Shown here one piece after another: positions 25,020-25,977 of a stretch of 25,977 nt of DNA. Positions within the stretch are counted from its first letter, which is position 1, and every line of letters starts with the position of its first letter. The DNA is taken from assembly GCA_011391185.1 (NCBI GenBank), contig JAABRB010000007.1, positions 1 to 25,977 of the forward strand, written 5' to 3'. The notes under the pieces were generated by a model. It was not told the DNA's origin. It ran no database searches and worked only from the letters and a program-made list of their open reading frames with translations. This stretch comes from Betaproteobacteria bacterium. GTDB taxonomy: Bacteria > Pseudomonadota > Gammaproteobacteria > Burkholderiales > SG8-39. Made by a program: the position numbers and the translations under genes.

Positions 25020-25568
25020 TCAACCGGCGGAGCGCCGTGCGCAGCGCCGGCGCCATTGCGTGACCACCCACGCGCGCCAGGCGACCTGGACGAGGCACCA
25101 GCCGATCGCTGCGAGCAAGAGGGCGAGCGCCACCAGCCCGATCGCCAGGGGCGGTCCGAGCGACAGCGACCAGTCGACAAGCGCCCTGATCGATGCGCCG
25201 AACGTGGACCAGTCGAAATCGGGTGGCTGAACCATTTTGCCGGCCGAGGCGCCTGTGAGCAGGGTGCCCAGGTAATAGGCGACGATGTACAGCGGCACGA
25301 TGGTGAATGGGTTGGTGTAGAGCGTCGTGATCAGCGCGACGGGCAGATTCACGCGGAGCAGGACGGAGAGCAGTGCCGCGGTCAGCATCTGCAACGGACC
25401 CGGGATCAGGCCGGAGAACAGGCCGATCGCGAAGCCCCCCGAGACCGACGCGCGGTTCAGGTGCCAGAGATTGGGATGGTGGAGATATCGCCCGAACCAG
25501 CCGATGTACCGGTTCTGCGTGACCTGCTCGTGGCTCGGAAGATATCTGCGGAAATACTTGCGCGGCAT
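25020..25568 (-). CDS. DUF2062 membrane protein
   Basis: A 182-residue inner-membrane protein with the DUF2062 pattern: HPNLWHLNRASVSGGFAIGLFSGLIPGPLQM, then LPVALITTLYTNPFTIVPLY, then two more hydrophobic segments. It ends in a basic tail (WRRRCARRSAG). DUF2062 genes are commonly found near lolCD and comEC in betaproteobacteria. Its function is not established. The ATG at 25568 faces comEC across a 126-base control region containing a 23-bp inverted repeat. Confidence 0.9.
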   Translation of the reverse strand: MPRKYFRRYLPSHEQVTQNRYIGWFGRYLHHPNLWHLNRASVSGGFAIGLFSGLIPGPLQMLTAALLSVLLRVNLPVALITTLYTNPFTIVPLYIVAYYLGTLLTGASAGKMVQPPDFDWSTFGASIRALVDWSLSLGPPLAIGLVALALLLAAIGWCLVQVAWRAWVVTQWRRRCARRSAG

Positions 25569-25577
25569 GGAAATGAC

Positions 25578-25600
25578 ACGTTACACGTGACGCGTAACGT
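25578..25600. promoter_or_regulatory. Inverted repeat in the DUF2062/comEC shared upstream region
   Basis: ACGTTAC (25578-25584) and GTAACGT (25594-25600) are perfect outer arms; the inner CGT/ACG also pairs around G25589, with one mismatched pair. The stretch also reads as three loose heptamers (CACGTTA, CACGTGA, CGCGTAA). It could be an operator or a decayed tandem repeat. Confidence 0.5.
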
Positions 25601-25694
25601 CTGCATCCCTTCTTGAGCATCTTCCCGGGCCCGGTCTGTTCAACCGGCGGCAGGGCTGGCGCGTTGCTGGATCGTCCTGGTGGCGAGTCGGCCG

Positions 25695-25977
25695 ATGCGC
25701 GTCGGAATCCTGGCGTTTGCGGCCGGCGTCTGGCTGCTTCAGCGGATGCCGGCGCTGCCTGCCATCGGTTGGCTGGCAGCGGCCGCAATTGTGGCCGCCT
25801 GCGCGTGGCGGGGCGCGCGCCGGCGGAACCCCCACGGATTGCTGGCGCGCGCCGTCGGCGGTCTGGCGGCCTTCACGATGGGCATCGCATGGGCCGCAGG
25901 CGTTGCAGAGTGGCGACTGGCGGACTGGCTGGATCGCCAGTGGGAAGGCCGGGACATCGTGCTCACCGGTGTCGTTG
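25695..25977 (+). CDS. comEC: DNA uptake channel ComEC/Rec2, N-terminal fragment (runs off window end)
   Basis: Ninety-four codons open from ATG 25695 to the window edge: MRVGILAFAAGVWLLQRMP, two hydrophobic stretches, RNPHGLLARAVGG, AFTMGIAWAAGVAEWRLADWL and GRDIVLTGVV. This is the N-terminal DUF4131 part of ComEC proteins, where the WLD..WEGRDI..TG phrase begins the soluble OB-like domain. ComEC moves transforming DNA across the inner membrane. The setting next to DUF2062 and lolCD matches other betaproteobacteria. Only the beginning is visible, so integrity of the gene is unknown. Confidence 0.88.
   Translation, partial: MRVGILAFAAGVWLLQRMPALPAIGWLAAAAIVAACAWRGARRRNPHGLLARAVGGLAAFTMGIAWAAGVAEWRLADWLDRQWEGRDIVLTGVV

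Overview
The window is high-GC DNA, densely packed on both strands, with gene content and gene order typical of a betaproteobacterium. The evidence is a class I PHA gene set with phasin and PhaR, BktB-type thiolase, prfB-lysS, lolC-lolD next to DUF2062 and comEC, and recJ behind an RpfE-type gene. The species cannot be named from the sequence. About 20 complete protein genes are present, plus gene fragments at both ends. No rRNA, tRNA, IS element or CRISPR array was seen.

Region 1 (1-9093) is a polyhydroxyalkanoate block. It holds phaC synthase, phaA thiolase, two tandem phaB acetoacetyl-CoA reductases, a divergent pair of phasin (minus) and phaR repressor (plus), rimO, and a second thiolase of BktB type. 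Together these condense acetyl-CoA, reduce acetoacetyl-CoA, polymerise the product, coat the granule and control the phasin. A 17-bp palindrome overlaps the predicted phasin promoter and is a good candidate PhaR operator.

Region 2 (9122-12924) is accessory. It holds a Tat-exported multicopper oxidase in which two type-3 copper histidines are glutamine, an EamA/DMT transporter, and a degenerate enolase paralogue that has lost most catalytic residues.

Region 3 (13281-16558) is housekeeping: the prfB-lysS pair on the minus strand, with the programmed +1 frameshift site of RF2 intact, and a divergent dsbB.

Region 4 (17104-19920) is a minus-strand operon: a KTSC-domain protein, a cyclopropane-fatty-acid-synthase-like methyltransferase and an FAD-binding oxidoreductase. 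The last two resemble the actinobacterial pair that makes 10-methyl branched fatty acids.

Region 5 (20017-25977) holds an RpfE-type gene translationally coupled to recJ on the minus strand. On the plus strand are lolC-lolD (lipoprotein release). A DUF2062 membrane protein follows on the minus strand, then the start of comEC, which runs off the end.

The spaces between genes hold several unrelated short tandem repeats (8, 13, 14 and 15 bp units) at gene ends. A dispersed palindromic repeat of about 60 bp occurs three times, two copies lying just behind stop codons.
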